From contig CAYLNK010000145.1 of the NCBI GenBank assembly GCA_964384675.1, positions 1 to 14,806 on the forward strand: a stretch of 14,806 nucleotides of DNA. Reading direction: 5' to 3'. This DNA is from CAYLNK01 sp964384675. Lineage in GTDB: Bacteria; Acidobacteriota; Thermoanaerobaculia; UBA5066. This document shows positions 6,446-13,533 of the stretch, one piece after another. The notes below the pieces were generated by a model. That model searched no databases. It was given only the letters and a program-made list of their open reading frames with translations, and was not told where the DNA came from. Position 1 is the stretch's first letter, and the number at the start of each line of letters is the position of its first letter. A program made the position numbers and the translations under genes.

Positions 6446-8317
6446 TCAGCGGACGCGCGAACGCTTCCGGTTGGCGAGCTTCTCGGTGAGCTGCAGGTTG
6501 CGGCGGATCTGCTCGAGCATCTTCGCCTCGAGGCCGCCGCTCCCGGGGCGGGCCGCCTTCGGGGCGCGGCGCTTGGCGCGGCCGAACGCCTGACGCGCCC
6601 CGCGAGCGTCGCCCACGGCCAGGTACGCCAGGCCGAGGTGGGTCAGGCCGGTGGGGGTCTCGCCCAGCTCCACGGCACGGCGCAGGCACTCGATCGCGCG
6701 GTCGTACTCGCGCCGCTTGTAGTGCACCCACCCCTTGGCCGCGAGCGGGAAGTGGCGCATCTCCTTCGGTGACAGCTTGAGGGACTGCTCGGCCGCCTCG
6801 AGCGCGCCGTCGAGGTCCTCGCCCATCTCCGCCATGGTGGTCGCCCGCTGGAAATAGGCGATCGAGCGCGCGTAGTTGGACCGCACGGCGCCCAGCATCT
6901 CGTCGGCGACGCGGCTCCCCTCCCGGAACTTCCCCTCCGCCTTGAGCGCCTCCAGGAGCGTGGCGTACGCCGCGGCCGCGACCATCTCGCCGGGCTCGCG
7001 CGACAGGACGCGCCTCGTGGTCGTGACCGCCTCGGCCGTGCGCCCGACCGACGAGCAGAGGAGCGCGTAGGCGATCAGGAGCGTCGGGTTGTCGGGGTCG
7101 AGGTCGAGCGCGCGCCTGTAGAGCGGGAGCGCGCGCTGCGGGTCGCGACCGGCCAGCTCCTCGGCCCGGTGCGCGACCTCCGCGGCCTTGCCGGTGACCT
7201 TCGGCAGCGACCGGGCGCCCGCTGGCGAGAGGAGCTTCGACGCCTCCTCGAACTCGATCCGGTTCGGGTTCAGCTCGAGCGCCGCCTTGAACCGCTCGGC
7301 CGCTTTCTGGGACCAGCCCCGGTCGAGGTAGCAGAGCCCGAGCTGATAGAGGGACTCCTCGTCCTCCGGGTCGATCTTCACCGCCCGCTGGAAGGCATCG
7401 ATCGCCTCTCCAAGCCGCCCGCGCTCGTAGGCGATCGTGCCCAGCAGGGAGAGGGCCTGCGAGTTCTCCTCCAGCGAAACCGCCTTCCGGAGGAAGACCT
7501 CGGCCTTGGCGAGCTGGCCCGACAACGCGTGGAGCGCGCCGAGGGCGAAGTGAGGCAGGAAGCCGTCCGGCCGCACGGCCACGGCGCGCTTCAGGAACTC
7601 CACGGCCTTCTCCGTCTGGCCGGTGTCGTTCTCCAGGACGCCCGCGTAGACGAGCGCCTCGAAATGCCCCGGCTCCTTGTGGAGGACCTGCCGGAGCATC
7701 GCGCGGGCGCGTTCGGTCTCCCCCTCGTTGAAGTACGACTCCCCGAGGAAGAACGCGAGCGCGGCATTCGTCCGGTCGAGGCGAAGCGCCTCCTCCAGGA
7801 AGCGGATCCCCTTGTCGGGCTCCAGGGCGTAGAACGAGAGCTCGGCCTCGGAAAGGAGGGCCCGGAACCGGTCCCGCCTCGCCCCCGAGAAATCGCCGAG
7901 GATCCGCTCGCGCCGCTCCAGGAAGCGCTCCCGCTTCTCCATCGCCGCCATGTGGTGGTCGACGCGGGCCTCCCAGAGGTCCAGGAGCTCCTCCTCGGCG
8001 ATCATCCCCTTCCGCTCGAGGAGGTCCTTCAGCGCGAGGAGCCCCGTCTGCGAGACGAAGCCGTTCTTCTCGAGGCGGTTCTGGGCCTCGAGGAGCGTCT
8101 TCAAGGTCTCTGCGCTCCGCTTGACGATCTCCTCCAGGACGGAGACCCGCTCCAGGAGGTGCTCGTCCAGGGAGACGCCTTCGCTCTCGTCCCCTCCGCC
8201 CCCCTGCCGCTCCTCGAACGTCTCGGGCCGCCCCGAGACCACCAGGAGCTTCGACTGGCAGCGCCGGCAGGTTTCCTGGTCCAGCTCGTTCAGCGTGCCG
8301 CAGACCTGACAGATCAA
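6446..8317 (-). CDS. Zinc-ribbon TPR-repeat protein
   Basis: A protein of 623 aa. The TTG at 8317-8315 is chosen as start: it makes the protein begin Met-Ile-Cys-Gln-Val-Cys-Gly, it overlaps the upstream stop in a TTGA, and no ATG or GTG lies nearby. Cys3, Cys6, Cys17 and Cys20 form a short zinc ribbon. A charged, probably coiled-coil region (about 48-150) contains many Leu/Glu/Arg heptads. Two blocks of tetratricopeptide repeats follow (about 150-375 and 395-600), with repeats such as Ala-x-x-x-Phe-x-Arg-Ala-Val-x-x-Asp-Pro. A basic tail ends the protein. There is no signal peptide or membrane helix, so it should be a cytoplasmic scaffold for protein-protein contacts. It is translationally coupled to the acyl-CoA dehydrogenase-family gene upstream, but a shared pathway is not evident. 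Partners are unknown. Confidence 0.85.
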   Translation of the reverse strand: MICQVCGTLNELDQETCRRCQSKLLVVSGRPETFEERQGGGGDESEGVSLDEHLLERVSVLEEIVKRSAETLKTLLEAQNRLEKNGFVSQTGLLALKDLLERKGMIAEEELLDLWEARVDHHMAAMEKRERFLERRERILGDFSGARRDRFRALLSEAELSFYALEPDKGIRFLEEALRLDRTNAALAFFLGESYFNEGETERARAMLRQVLHKEPGHFEALVYAGVLENDTGQTEKAVEFLKRAVAVRPDGFLPHFALGALHALSGQLAKAEVFLRKAVSLEENSQALSLLGTIAYERGRLGEAIDAFQRAVKIDPEDEESLYQLGLCYLDRGWSQKAAERFKAALELNPNRIEFEEASKLLSPAGARSLPKVTGKAAEVAHRAEELAGRDPQRALPLYRRALDLDPDNPTLLIAYALLCSSVGRTAEAVTTTRRVLSREPGEMVAAAAYATLLEALKAEGKFREGSRVADEMLGAVRSNYARSIAYFQRATTMAEMGEDLDGALEAAEQSLKLSPKEMRHFPLAAKGWVHYKRREYDRAIECLRRAVELGETPTGLTHLGLAYLAVGDARGARQAFGRAKRRAPKAARPGSGGLEAKMLEQIRRNLQLTEKLANRKRSRVR

Positions 8318-9189
8318 GAGCTTCGCTCGCCGCCCGGCGCCGCGTACCGGTAGAACCCGCGCCCCGACTTCTTGCCGAGCCAGCCGGCGTCGACCATCTG
8401 GACGAGGAGCGGGCAGGGGCGGTACTTGTCGTCGCCGAGGCCCTGGTGGAGGACCCGGAGGATGGCGAGGCAGGTGTCGAGCCCGATGAAGTCCGCGAGG
8501 GTGAGCGGTCCCATCGGGTGGTTCATGCCGAGCTTCATGATCTGGTCGACCGCGTCGGGCGTCGCGACCCCTTCGTGAACCGCGAAGACCGCCTCGTTGA
8601 TCATCGGCATCAGCACCCTGTTCGAGACGAAGCCGGGGAAGTCCCGGCACTCCACGGGCGTCTTCCCCATCTCCCGGGCGGCGGCGACCACGGCCGCCGC
8701 CGTGGCGTCCGACGTCGCGATCCCCCGGATCACCTCGACGAGCGTCATCACCGGCACCGGGTTCATGAAGTGCATCCCGATCACCTGCTCGGGCCGGCGG
8801 GTGGCCGCGGCCAGGCGGGTGATGGAGATCGACGACGTGTTCGAGGCGAGGATTCCGCCCTGCGGGACGAGCGCGTCGAGCCTCTCGAAGAGCCCGCGCT
8901 TCACGCCCTCGTCCTCGACGATCGCCTCGACCACGAGATCGGCGTCGCCGAAGGCATCGACGGACGTCGCCGTGGCGATCCGGGCCAGCGCGGCGTCGCG
9001 CGCCTCGGCCGTGACCTTGCCCTTCTCGACCTGGCGCCCGAGGTTCTTCGCGATCCCCGCGAGAGCCCGTTCGAGCAGCGGATCGGCGACGTCGACGAGC
9101 GTCACGCTCTTGCCGGCGAGGGCGGCCACGTGGGCGATGCCCGACCCCATCTGACCGGCCCCGACGACCCCCACCCGCTCGATCGACAT
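8314..9189 (-). CDS. 3-hydroxyacyl-CoA (3-hydroxybutyryl-CoA) dehydrogenase
   Basis: A protein of 291 aa, the usual length for the stand-alone enzyme. It oxidises (S)-3-hydroxyacyl-CoA to 3-ketoacyl-CoA with NAD(P), or runs in reverse in butyrate-type synthesis, in the cytoplasm. The dinucleotide fold opens with Gly-Ala-Gly-Gln-Met-Gly (10-15) and an acidic residue at Asp33, which favours NAD over NADP. Catalytic positions known in the family are present: Ser119 in Asn-Thr-Ser-Ser, His140 in Gly-Met-His-Phe-Met-Asn-Pro-Val, Glu152 and Asn190. The C-terminal half holds the usual dimerisation domain (Gly-Pro-Leu-Thr-Leu-Ala-Asp) and ends in Lys-Ser-Gly-Arg-Gly-Phe-Tyr. The ATG has GGAGGAG (9195-9201) 5 bp before it and a good promoter further up. 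No thiolase or crotonase is adjacent, so whether it serves fatty-acid degradation or butyrate metabolism cannot be decided here. Confidence 0.95.
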   Translation of the reverse strand: MSIERVGVVGAGQMGSGIAHVAALAGKSVTLVDVADPLLERALAGIAKNLGRQVEKGKVTAEARDAALARIATATSVDAFGDADLVVEAIVEDEGVKRGLFERLDALVPQGGILASNTSSISITRLAAATRRPEQVIGMHFMNPVPVMTLVEVIRGIATSDATAAAVVAAAREMGKTPVECRDFPGFVSNRVLMPMINEAVFAVHEGVATPDAVDQIMKLGMNHPMGPLTLADFIGLDTCLAILRVLHQGLGDDKYRPCPLLVQMVDAGWLGKKSGRGFYRYAAPGGERSS

Positions 9190-9231
9190 CCTGGCTCCTC
9201 CGAAGACCGGCCACTCCGCGGTCCTCGGCCG

Positions 9232-9260
9232 AGACTATGCGGCGGGAGAGGAGGGGTCAA
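9232..9260 (-). promoter_or_regulatory. Sigma70 promoter of the dehydrogenase/TPR operon
   Basis: Reading the minus strand, TTGACC (9260-9255) is followed after exactly 17 bp by TAGTCT (9237-9232). Transcription would start near 9225 and give a leader of about 36 nt containing the GGAGGAG ribosome site. It is the best promoter match in the window. Confidence 0.7.
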
Positions 9261-9261
9261 A

Positions 9262-9316
9262 TTCCCCCCGAGACCGCACCTTGCTCGTCGCCACCGTCAT
9301 GCGATCTCGGGGGGAA
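9262..9316 (-). terminator. Inverted repeat at the end of the sigma-factor operon
   Basis: A perfect 12-bp inverted repeat, TTCCCCCCGAGA (9262-9273) and TCTCGGGGGGAA (9305-9316), brackets the stop codon of the bactofilin-like gene with a 31-nt loop. On the minus strand the second arm is followed at once by TTTG, the beginning of the next operon's -35 box. It may end transcription of the regulatory operon or limit read-through into the dehydrogenase operon. The long loop makes the call moderate. Confidence 0.45.
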
Positions 9317-10217
9317 GTCTCGGGGAGATCCCCGGTGCCGGGGCCTCGAAAGCCGCTCGCAGCGCCACGCCGATCCCGACGAGCGATGCGAGCGCCCAGA
9401 TCACGGGCCCCGCGACCGGGACCAGGGAGAGCGCCCCCAGGAGGAGGAGCCCCAGCGAGAGGGCGGCCGGATCGCCGTGCCAGGCGCTCCCGCGGAGCGC
9501 GCGCCGGTTCAGGAGCCTGCCCACGACGAGGAAGAGAGCGACGAGGCCGAACACCTTGGCGGCGGCGAGCCCCGCGACGAGGAGGGCCACGGCGGCGAGG
9601 GAGACGCCGGCCGGAAGAAGGGCCACGAGGAAGGCGGACAGGAGCAGGGCGGTCAGGGTCGCGCTGGTGCCGATCAGCCCGAGAAGGGGGGCCTCTTCGG
9701 TGACCCGCGCCGATGCGGCCGCCAAACGCGGATGGACGAGAAGGAGAAGCCCGAGACCCAGGACGAGCCATGCCGCGAGGAGGAGGAGCCGGAACGCGAG
9801 GAGGAGCGGCGAGACCGAGCGGGCCGCCAGCGGCGACGTCTGGAGCTCCGCCAGGAAGGCCCCCTCGAGCGCCGACACGGTCAGGACCCGGCCGCCGACC
9901 ACGTCGCCTGGGCTCAGGCCCGGTCCCGTCGCCAGGGTGGCTCCCACGGAAAGCAGGTCCCCCTCGATCCGCGCCGCCGGCGCGAGCGAGGCCCGGCCCC
10001 CGACGAGGATCAGGCTCCCCCGGATCCGGCCGCTGATCCTCGCGTCGGTCCCGATCAGGACCGCCGTCCCCCCCAGATCTCCGGCGAGATCGACGGGACG
10101 GGCCATGGCCACGAGGTCGCCGGCCCGCACCTCGCCCGGACGGACCTCGACGGGGGACGCGCCGTGGAGAGCGCCCGAGAGCGCGAGGAGACCGAGAAGG
10201 CTAGTGCCGCGCCCCAT
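9297..10217 (-). CDS. Bactofilin-like polymer-domain membrane protein
   Basis: A protein of 306 aa. The ATG at 10217 is preferred over upstream in-frame codons because a signal peptide or anchor follows at once (residues 6-19). Residues about 44-115 form short repeats of the type Ile-x-Gly-x-Ile-x-Gly-Ser-Leu-x-Leu-x-Gly with alternating small and hydrophobic residues, typical of the right-handed beta-helix of bactofilin (polymer-forming) domains. The second half is strongly hydrophobic, with helices at about 137-161, 177-200, 204-235 and 252-288, perhaps five or six in all. The beta-helix would lie outside the cytoplasm if the N-terminal segment is a signal peptide. It overlaps the preceding gene's end by 17 bp and is the last gene of the ECF sigma operon, which suggests a role in envelope structure or stress under that sigma factor. 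Exact function is unknown. Confidence 0.75.
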   Translation of the reverse strand: MGRGTSLLGLLALSGALHGASPVEVRPGEVRAGDLVAMARPVDLAGDLGGTAVLIGTDARISGRIRGSLILVGGRASLAPAARIEGDLLSVGATLATGPGLSPGDVVGGRVLTVSALEGAFLAELQTSPLAARSVSPLLLAFRLLLLAAWLVLGLGLLLLVHPRLAAASARVTEEAPLLGLIGTSATLTALLLSAFLVALLPAGVSLAAVALLVAGLAAAKVFGLVALFLVVGRLLNRRALRGSAWHGDPAALSLGLLLLGALSLVPVAGPVIWALASLVGIGVALRAAFEAPAPGISPRLPPEIA

Positions 10218-10710
10218 GGGCCGCGACCGATCGCCGGCCCCTGAGGCCGACAAGGAGAGCGGTCGCTCCCAGGGCGGCGGCACCGCCCAGGACCCATCCG
10301 GACCCTTCGGAGCCGGCCGCCGCCTTGCCCACCGCCTCTGCAAGGAGCGGCCCCGCCGAGAGCACCCCGCTGACCGGCCGCGCGATGGCCAGGGCCACCA
10401 GCCGGGCCCAGACGGAGAAGGCGGTCGCCGGCCCGAGGCTCCAGAGGGGCGCCAGGCCGATCCCGAGGCTCGACGCGAGGAGGCCTCCGGCGGCGAGGGC
10501 GGGGACTCGCCACGCCCTCGCCCGCCGGAGCTCCCAGGCCGCGAACGGCCGTGCCGCCATCACCCGCGCCGTGAAGTCCGGGGGGAGGTCGGGCCCCGGA
10601 GCGGCAGACGCAACCATCTCATCCAGAATGGCTTCGAGACGCCCATCCCGCTCCCGCTCGAGCGGGGTCAGGGGGGCGTCTTCGGGTGTGGTCGGCGTCG
10701 GCATCGTCAT
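10201..10710 (-). CDS. Putative anti-sigma factor, membrane protein
   Basis: A protein of 169 aa. The ATG at 10710 is chosen over one at 10731 because AGGAG (10716-10720) lies 5 bp before it. The N-terminal ~68 residues are soluble and charged, including Leu-Pro-Pro-Asp-Phe-Thr-Ala-Arg-Val-Met-Ala-Ala-Arg, a phrase common in proteins encoded directly after ECF sigma factors. Hydrophobic segments follow at about 70-90, 97-119 and 138-156. The His-x3-Cys-x2-Cys motif of ZAS-type zinc anti-sigma factors is absent; the protein has no cysteine. By position and architecture it should bind the ECF sigma factor through its N-terminus and hold it at the membrane. The call rests mainly on gene order, so it could be an unrelated membrane protein. 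It sits 10 bp after the sigma gene stop. Confidence 0.65.
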   Translation of the reverse strand: MTMPTPTTPEDAPLTPLERERDGRLEAILDEMVASAAPGPDLPPDFTARVMAARPFAAWELRRARAWRVPALAAGGLLASSLGIGLAPLWSLGPATAFSVWARLVALAIARPVSGVLSAGPLLAEAVGKAAAGSEGSGWVLGGAAALGATALLVGLRGRRSVAAHGARH

Positions 10711-10715
10711 CCCGA

Positions 10716-10720
10716 CTCCT
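10716..10720 (-). promoter_or_regulatory. Ribosome site that sets the anti-sigma start
   Basis: AGGAG on the minus strand lies 5 bp before the ATG at 10710 and directly beside the sigma gene's TAG stop (10723-10721). It supports coupled translation and a start seven codons inside the longest frame. Confidence 0.65.
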
Positions 10721-11302
10721 CTATACGACATCTTCGGGCAAAAGATCTCGGAGCGCCTGACGCGCCCTGAAAAGTTTGTTCTTCACGGTCCCGAGCGGCA
10801 TCCCTTTCAGCTCGGCGATCTCCTCGTACGGCATCTCCCCGTAGTGGCGAAGGCTGATCAGCTCGCGGTAGTCGTCGGGCAGCCGCTCGATCGCCGCGTC
10901 GAGCGCCTTGCGGAGCCGCTGGCGGGCGAGGTCCTCGAACGGGTCCGGCTTCAGGTCGGGAAGATCCAGGGTCTTGCTGCCTCCCTCCCCGCCGTCGTCC
11001 GGGACCTCCAGAGAGACGGTCTTCATCTTCCGCCGCCGGAGGTGGTCGATCGCCGCATTGCCGGCGATCCGGAAGAGCCACGTCGAGAAGCGGTAACGCG
11101 GGTCGTACGAGTCGAGCGCGCCATACACCTTGACGAAGACCTCCTGCGCCACGTCACGGGCGTCCTCGGCATCGTTGGTGTACCGCGCGATGAATCGGAA
11201 GAGGCGGTTCTTGTACCGGTCCACGAGGACCTCGTACAGGTGGTCCTCTCCCGCCAGGATCCGGCGGACGACGTCGGCGTCGTCCGCCTTCGGGTCATTC
11301 AC
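10721..11302 (-). CDS. ECF-type RNA polymerase sigma factor (sigma-70 family)
   Basis: A protein of 193 aa, the normal size for group 4 sigma factors, which contain only regions 2 and 4. Region 2 spans about residues 22-93, with the core-binding segment Asp-Ala-Arg-Asp-Val-Ala-Gln-Glu-Val-Phe (47-56) and the -10 recognition part Phe-Ser-Thr-Trp-Leu-Phe-Arg-Ile-Ala (72-80). An acidic linker follows (about 99-125). Region 4 covers about 133-187 with a helix-turn-helix at about 158-181 (Tyr-Glu-Glu-Ile-Ala-Glu ... Gly-Thr-Val-Lys-Asn-Lys-Leu-Phe-Arg-Ala). It resembles the RpoE/SigW type that is usually held by a membrane anti-sigma factor, and such a gene follows. Region upstream of its ATG contains no clear copy of an autoregulatory promoter that I can recognise. 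The signal sensed is unknown. Confidence 0.95.
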   Translation of the reverse strand: MNDPKADDADVVRRILAGEDHLYEVLVDRYKNRLFRFIARYTNDAEDARDVAQEVFVKVYGALDSYDPRYRFSTWLFRIAGNAAIDHLRRRKMKTVSLEVPDDGGEGGSKTLDLPDLKPDPFEDLARQRLRKALDAAIERLPDDYRELISLRHYGEMPYEEIAELKGMPLGTVKNKLFRARQALRDLLPEDVV

Positions 11303-11416
11303 GGGCGAGATCGTGCCACACGGCCCCCTCCCGGCCGCGAGCAGCGCCCTACCGCTTCGACGACCCCCGAACTAAACTCGCCCGAACAAGACGAGAGCAG
11401 ACCCGAGGAGGTACCC
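11303..11416. promoter_or_regulatory. Divergent intergenic region with GDH promoter
   Basis: These 114 bases separate the sigma gene from the divergent dehydrogenase. On the plus strand TAAACT (11373-11378) is a good -10 element with no clear -35, placing a start near 11385 and giving a leader of about 32 nt. AGGAGG (11406-11411) lies 5 bp before the GTG start. For the minus-strand sigma gene I see no confident promoter. Confidence 0.4.
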
Positions 11417-12709
11417 GTGATCTCTCTGGAATCGACGTCGACGTCCGGGGTGCTGTCTCACACGAAGGAGATCAACCCCTTCGACGAGATGGCGTCCCGC
11501 TTCGACCACGCCGCCGAGCTCCTCAAGCTCGACCCCGGCATGAGGAAGGTGCTGCGCACGCCGATCAAGGAGGTGAAGGTCGCGATCCCGGTCGTCATGG
11601 ACGACGGGCGGATCGAGGTCTTCATCGGCTACCGCGTCCACCACAACGTCGTGCGAGGCCCCGCCAAGGGCGGCATCCGGTACGACCCGGGCGTCACCAT
11701 CGACGAGGTGCGGGCGCTCGCCTCCTGGATGACGTGGAAGTGCGCCGTGATGAACATCCCGTTCGGCGGCGGGAAGGGCGGCGTGATCTGCGACCCGCGC
11801 AAGCTGTCCCGTGGCGAGCTGGAGCGGATCACGCGCCGGTACACGGCCGAGCTGATGGACGTCTTCGGGCCCGAGAAGGACATCCCCGCGCCCGACGTCG
11901 GCACCGACTCCCAGACGATGGCCTGGCTCATGGACACGTACTCCATGCACGTGCGGCACACCGTGACCTCGATCGTCACCGGCAAGCCGGTCTCGATCGG
12001 CGGCTCCCGCGGACGGGTGGAGGCGACGGGACGGGGCGTGATGCTGGCCGGACGCGAGGCCGGGCGGGTGCACGGCGTCCCGCTGGCCGGCGCGCGCGTG
12101 GTCGTACAGGGGTTCGGGAACGTCGGCTCCATCTCGGCGAAGATGTTCGCGAGCCAGGGCTCGCGCGTCATCGCGGTGTCGGACATCAACGGGGCGATCC
12201 GGAACGACGCCGGCCTCGACGTCCCGGCCCTCCTCGCGTACGTCGCGAAGACGAAATCCGTCGTCGGCTTTCCCGGCGCGACACCGATCGACCAGGCCGA
12301 CGTCCTGACGACGGAGTGCGAGTTCCTCGTGCCGGCCGCGCTGGAGAATCAGATCACCACCGAGAACGCCGACCGGATCCGGACGAGGATCATCGTCGAG
12401 GGCGCGAACGGGCCGACCACTCACGAGGCCGACGAGATCCTCCGCGCGAAGGGGATCATCGTCATCCCCGACATCTTCGCGAACGGCGGGGGTGTCACGG
12501 TGTCGTACTTCGAGTGGGTCCAGGACAGGATGGGCTTCTTCTGGCGCGAGGACGTCGTGAACGAGCGCCTCGAGGAGATCATGGTCCAGTCGTTCAACGA
12601 CATCAGCCAGATGGCCCACGCCCACGACGTCTCGTACCGGATCGCCGCGTACATGGTGGCGATCGACCGGGTCGCCAAGGACCTGCAGCTGCGCGGGCTG
12701 TACGCGTGA
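11417..12709 (+). CDS. Glutamate dehydrogenase (Glu/Leu/Phe/Val dehydrogenase family)
   Basis: A protein of 430 aa, typical for the hexameric NAD(P)-linked enzyme. It interconverts glutamate and 2-oxoglutarate plus ammonia in the cytoplasm, linking nitrogen assimilation or amino acid breakdown to the TCA cycle. The GTG start follows AGGAGG by 5 bp; the open frame continues far upstream but only as the antisense of the sigma operon. Active-site residues are all present: Lys84 in Gly-Pro-Ala-Lys-Gly-Gly-Ile-Arg, Lys108 in Thr-Trp-Lys-Cys-Ala, catalytic Lys120 in Gly-Gly-Gly-Lys-Gly-Gly and Asp160 in Ala-Pro-Asp-Val-Gly-Thr. The coenzyme domain carries Gly-Phe-Gly-Asn-Val-Gly (232-237) and Glu-Gly-Ala-Asn-Gly-Pro-Thr-Thr. 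Glutamate is the most likely substrate because the sequence resembles GDH rather than leucine or phenylalanine dehydrogenases, which are shorter. It is a single-gene unit. Confidence 0.93.
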   Translation: MISLESTSTSGVLSHTKEINPFDEMASRFDHAAELLKLDPGMRKVLRTPIKEVKVAIPVVMDDGRIEVFIGYRVHHNVVRGPAKGGIRYDPGVTIDEVRALASWMTWKCAVMNIPFGGGKGGVICDPRKLSRGELERITRRYTAELMDVFGPEKDIPAPDVGTDSQTMAWLMDTYSMHVRHTVTSIVTGKPVSIGGSRGRVEATGRGVMLAGREAGRVHGVPLAGARVVVQGFGNVGSISAKMFASQGSRVIAVSDINGAIRNDAGLDVPALLAYVAKTKSVVGFPGATPIDQADVLTTECEFLVPAALENQITTENADRIRTRIIVEGANGPTTHEADEILRAKGIIVIPDIFANGGGVTVSYFEWVQDRMGFFWREDVVNERLEEIMVQSFNDISQMAHAHDVSYRIAAYMVAIDRVAKDLQLRGLYA

Positions 12710-12712
12710 GCC

Positions 12713-12743
12713 GCCGCGGGGGGCGCGAGGCGCCCCCCGCGGC
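12713..12743 (+). terminator. Strong GC hairpin after glutamate dehydrogenase
   Basis: A perfect 14-bp inverted repeat (12713-12726 with 12730-12743) with a GAG loop starts 3 bp after the TGA. It is almost pure G and C and lacks a T-tract, so it should terminate poorly by the classical mechanism but could pause polymerase or protect the 3' end of the mRNA. It separates this gene from the ABC transporter. Confidence 0.6.
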
Positions 12744-12744
12744 C

Positions 12745-12774
12745 CCGACGTCCTCGCACCCCGTCCCGTACACT
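12745..12774 (+). promoter_or_regulatory. Probable leaderless promoter of the ABC transporter
   Basis: TACACT (12769-12774) ends 6 bp before the ATG at 12781, and CCGACG (12745-12750), matching three of six -35 bases, is 18 bp further up. There is no Shine-Dalgarno sequence, so the mRNA may begin at the start codon. Confidence 0.4.
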
Positions 12775-12780
12775 TCCCCG

Positions 12781-13533
12781 ATGCCGCCCGCCGTTCAGCT
12801 CCAGGGCGCCACCAAGCGCTACGGGACGTTCACCGCGCTCGACGCCCTCGACCTCACGGTCGCGGCCGGCGCGATCTTCGCTCTGGTCGGGCCGAACGGC
12901 GCGGGCAAGACCACCACGATCGGCCTCCTGACCGGCCAGCTGACCCCCAGCGCGGGTCGCGCGCTCGTCTGCGGCATCGACGTCACGGAGCGCCCGCTCG
13001 AGGCCAAGCGGCGGCTCGGCTTCGTTCCCGACCGGCCCTATCTCTGGCCGAAGTGGACGCCGCGCGAATCGCTCCGGTTCGTGGGCGCGGTGTTCGGCGG
13101 CACCGGAACCGCCCTCGAGGAGCGGATCGAGTCCGAGCTGCGCGTCTTCGGCCTCGACGACGTCGCCGATCAGCGGAACGAGGCGTTGTCGCACGGAACG
13201 CGTCAGAAGGTCGCGCTCGCCCAGGCGTTCCTCCACGATCCCGAGCTCTTCATCCTGGACGAGCCGATGGTGGGTCTGGACCCGATCGCGCAACGCCTCC
13301 TCGTACGCCGCCTCCGCGAACGCGCCGACACCGGGGCGACCGTGTTCTTCACGACGCACCAGCTCTCCCTGGCCGAGGAGACGGCGGACGAGACCGGGCT
13401 CCTCCTGAAAGGGAAGCTCGCGGCGCAGGGCCCGCCCCGCGCGCTCGCCTCCGCGGGCCGCGCGGGGGCCGCCCTCACGACCGTCTTCTTCGACCTGGCG
13501 GAGGGGCGCGCCCCTTCGGACGGCGGAGCTTGA
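12781..13533 (+). CDS. ABC transporter ATP-binding protein (ABC-2 exporter type)
   Basis: A protein of 250 aa, one nucleotide-binding domain. The Walker A motif is Gly-Pro-Asn-Gly-Ala-Gly-Lys-Thr-Thr (37-45), the signature loop Leu-Ser-His-Gly-Thr-Arg-Gln (136-142), Walker B Leu-Phe-Ile-Leu-Asp-Glu-Pro (156-162) and the switch His193. The Q-loop position reads Gly-Phe-Val-Pro-Asp (80-84), with Asp where Gln or Glu is normal, and the signature has His in place of the second Gly of LSGGQ; both departures are common among ABC-2 export ATPases. It would energise export by the membrane protein encoded next, whose TTG start overlaps its TGA stop. The ATG at 12781 is the natural start since the conserved first strand (Val-Gln-Leu-x-Gly-Ala-Thr-Lys-Arg-Tyr-Gly) begins at residue 5. 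Substrate unknown. Confidence 0.92.
   Translation: MPPAVQLQGATKRYGTFTALDALDLTVAAGAIFALVGPNGAGKTTTIGLLTGQLTPSAGRALVCGIDVTERPLEAKRRLGFVPDRPYLWPKWTPRESLRFVGAVFGGTGTALEERIESELRVFGLDDVADQRNEALSHGTRQKVALAQAFLHDPELFILDEPMVGLDPIAQRLLVRRLRERADTGATVFFTTHQLSLAEETADETGLLLKGKLAAQGPPRALASAGRAGAALTTVFFDLAEGRAPSDGGA

Noticed and set aside
6427..6453. Small inverted repeats at the TPR gene end
   Set aside because: GGTGGC/GCCACC with almost no loop and TCCGC/GCGGA around the stop codon are too short to call a terminator in DNA this GC-rich.
8318..9214. N-terminal extension of the TPR frame through the dehydrogenase gene
   Set aside because: The frame stays open by high GC only; translation there is Arg/Gly-rich. 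The protein-like sequence and zinc ribbon begin at the TTG at 8317.
8446..10770. Very long plus-strand open frame
   Set aside because: It runs antisense to four well-supported minus-strand genes, with Arg/Pro/Gly-rich low-complexity translation typical of high-GC shadow frames.
11304..11318. Sigma54-like promoter (TGGCACG on the minus strand) before the ECF sigma gene
   Set aside because: The -24 half is good, but the nearest -12 GC is one base too close, and it would start transcription only a few bases before the ATG.
10325..11416. Long upstream extension of the glutamate dehydrogenase frame
   Set aside because: It is the antisense of the sigma and anti-sigma genes and has no protein-like motifs. 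The GTG at 11417 has an ideal ribosome site and the family's length fits from there.
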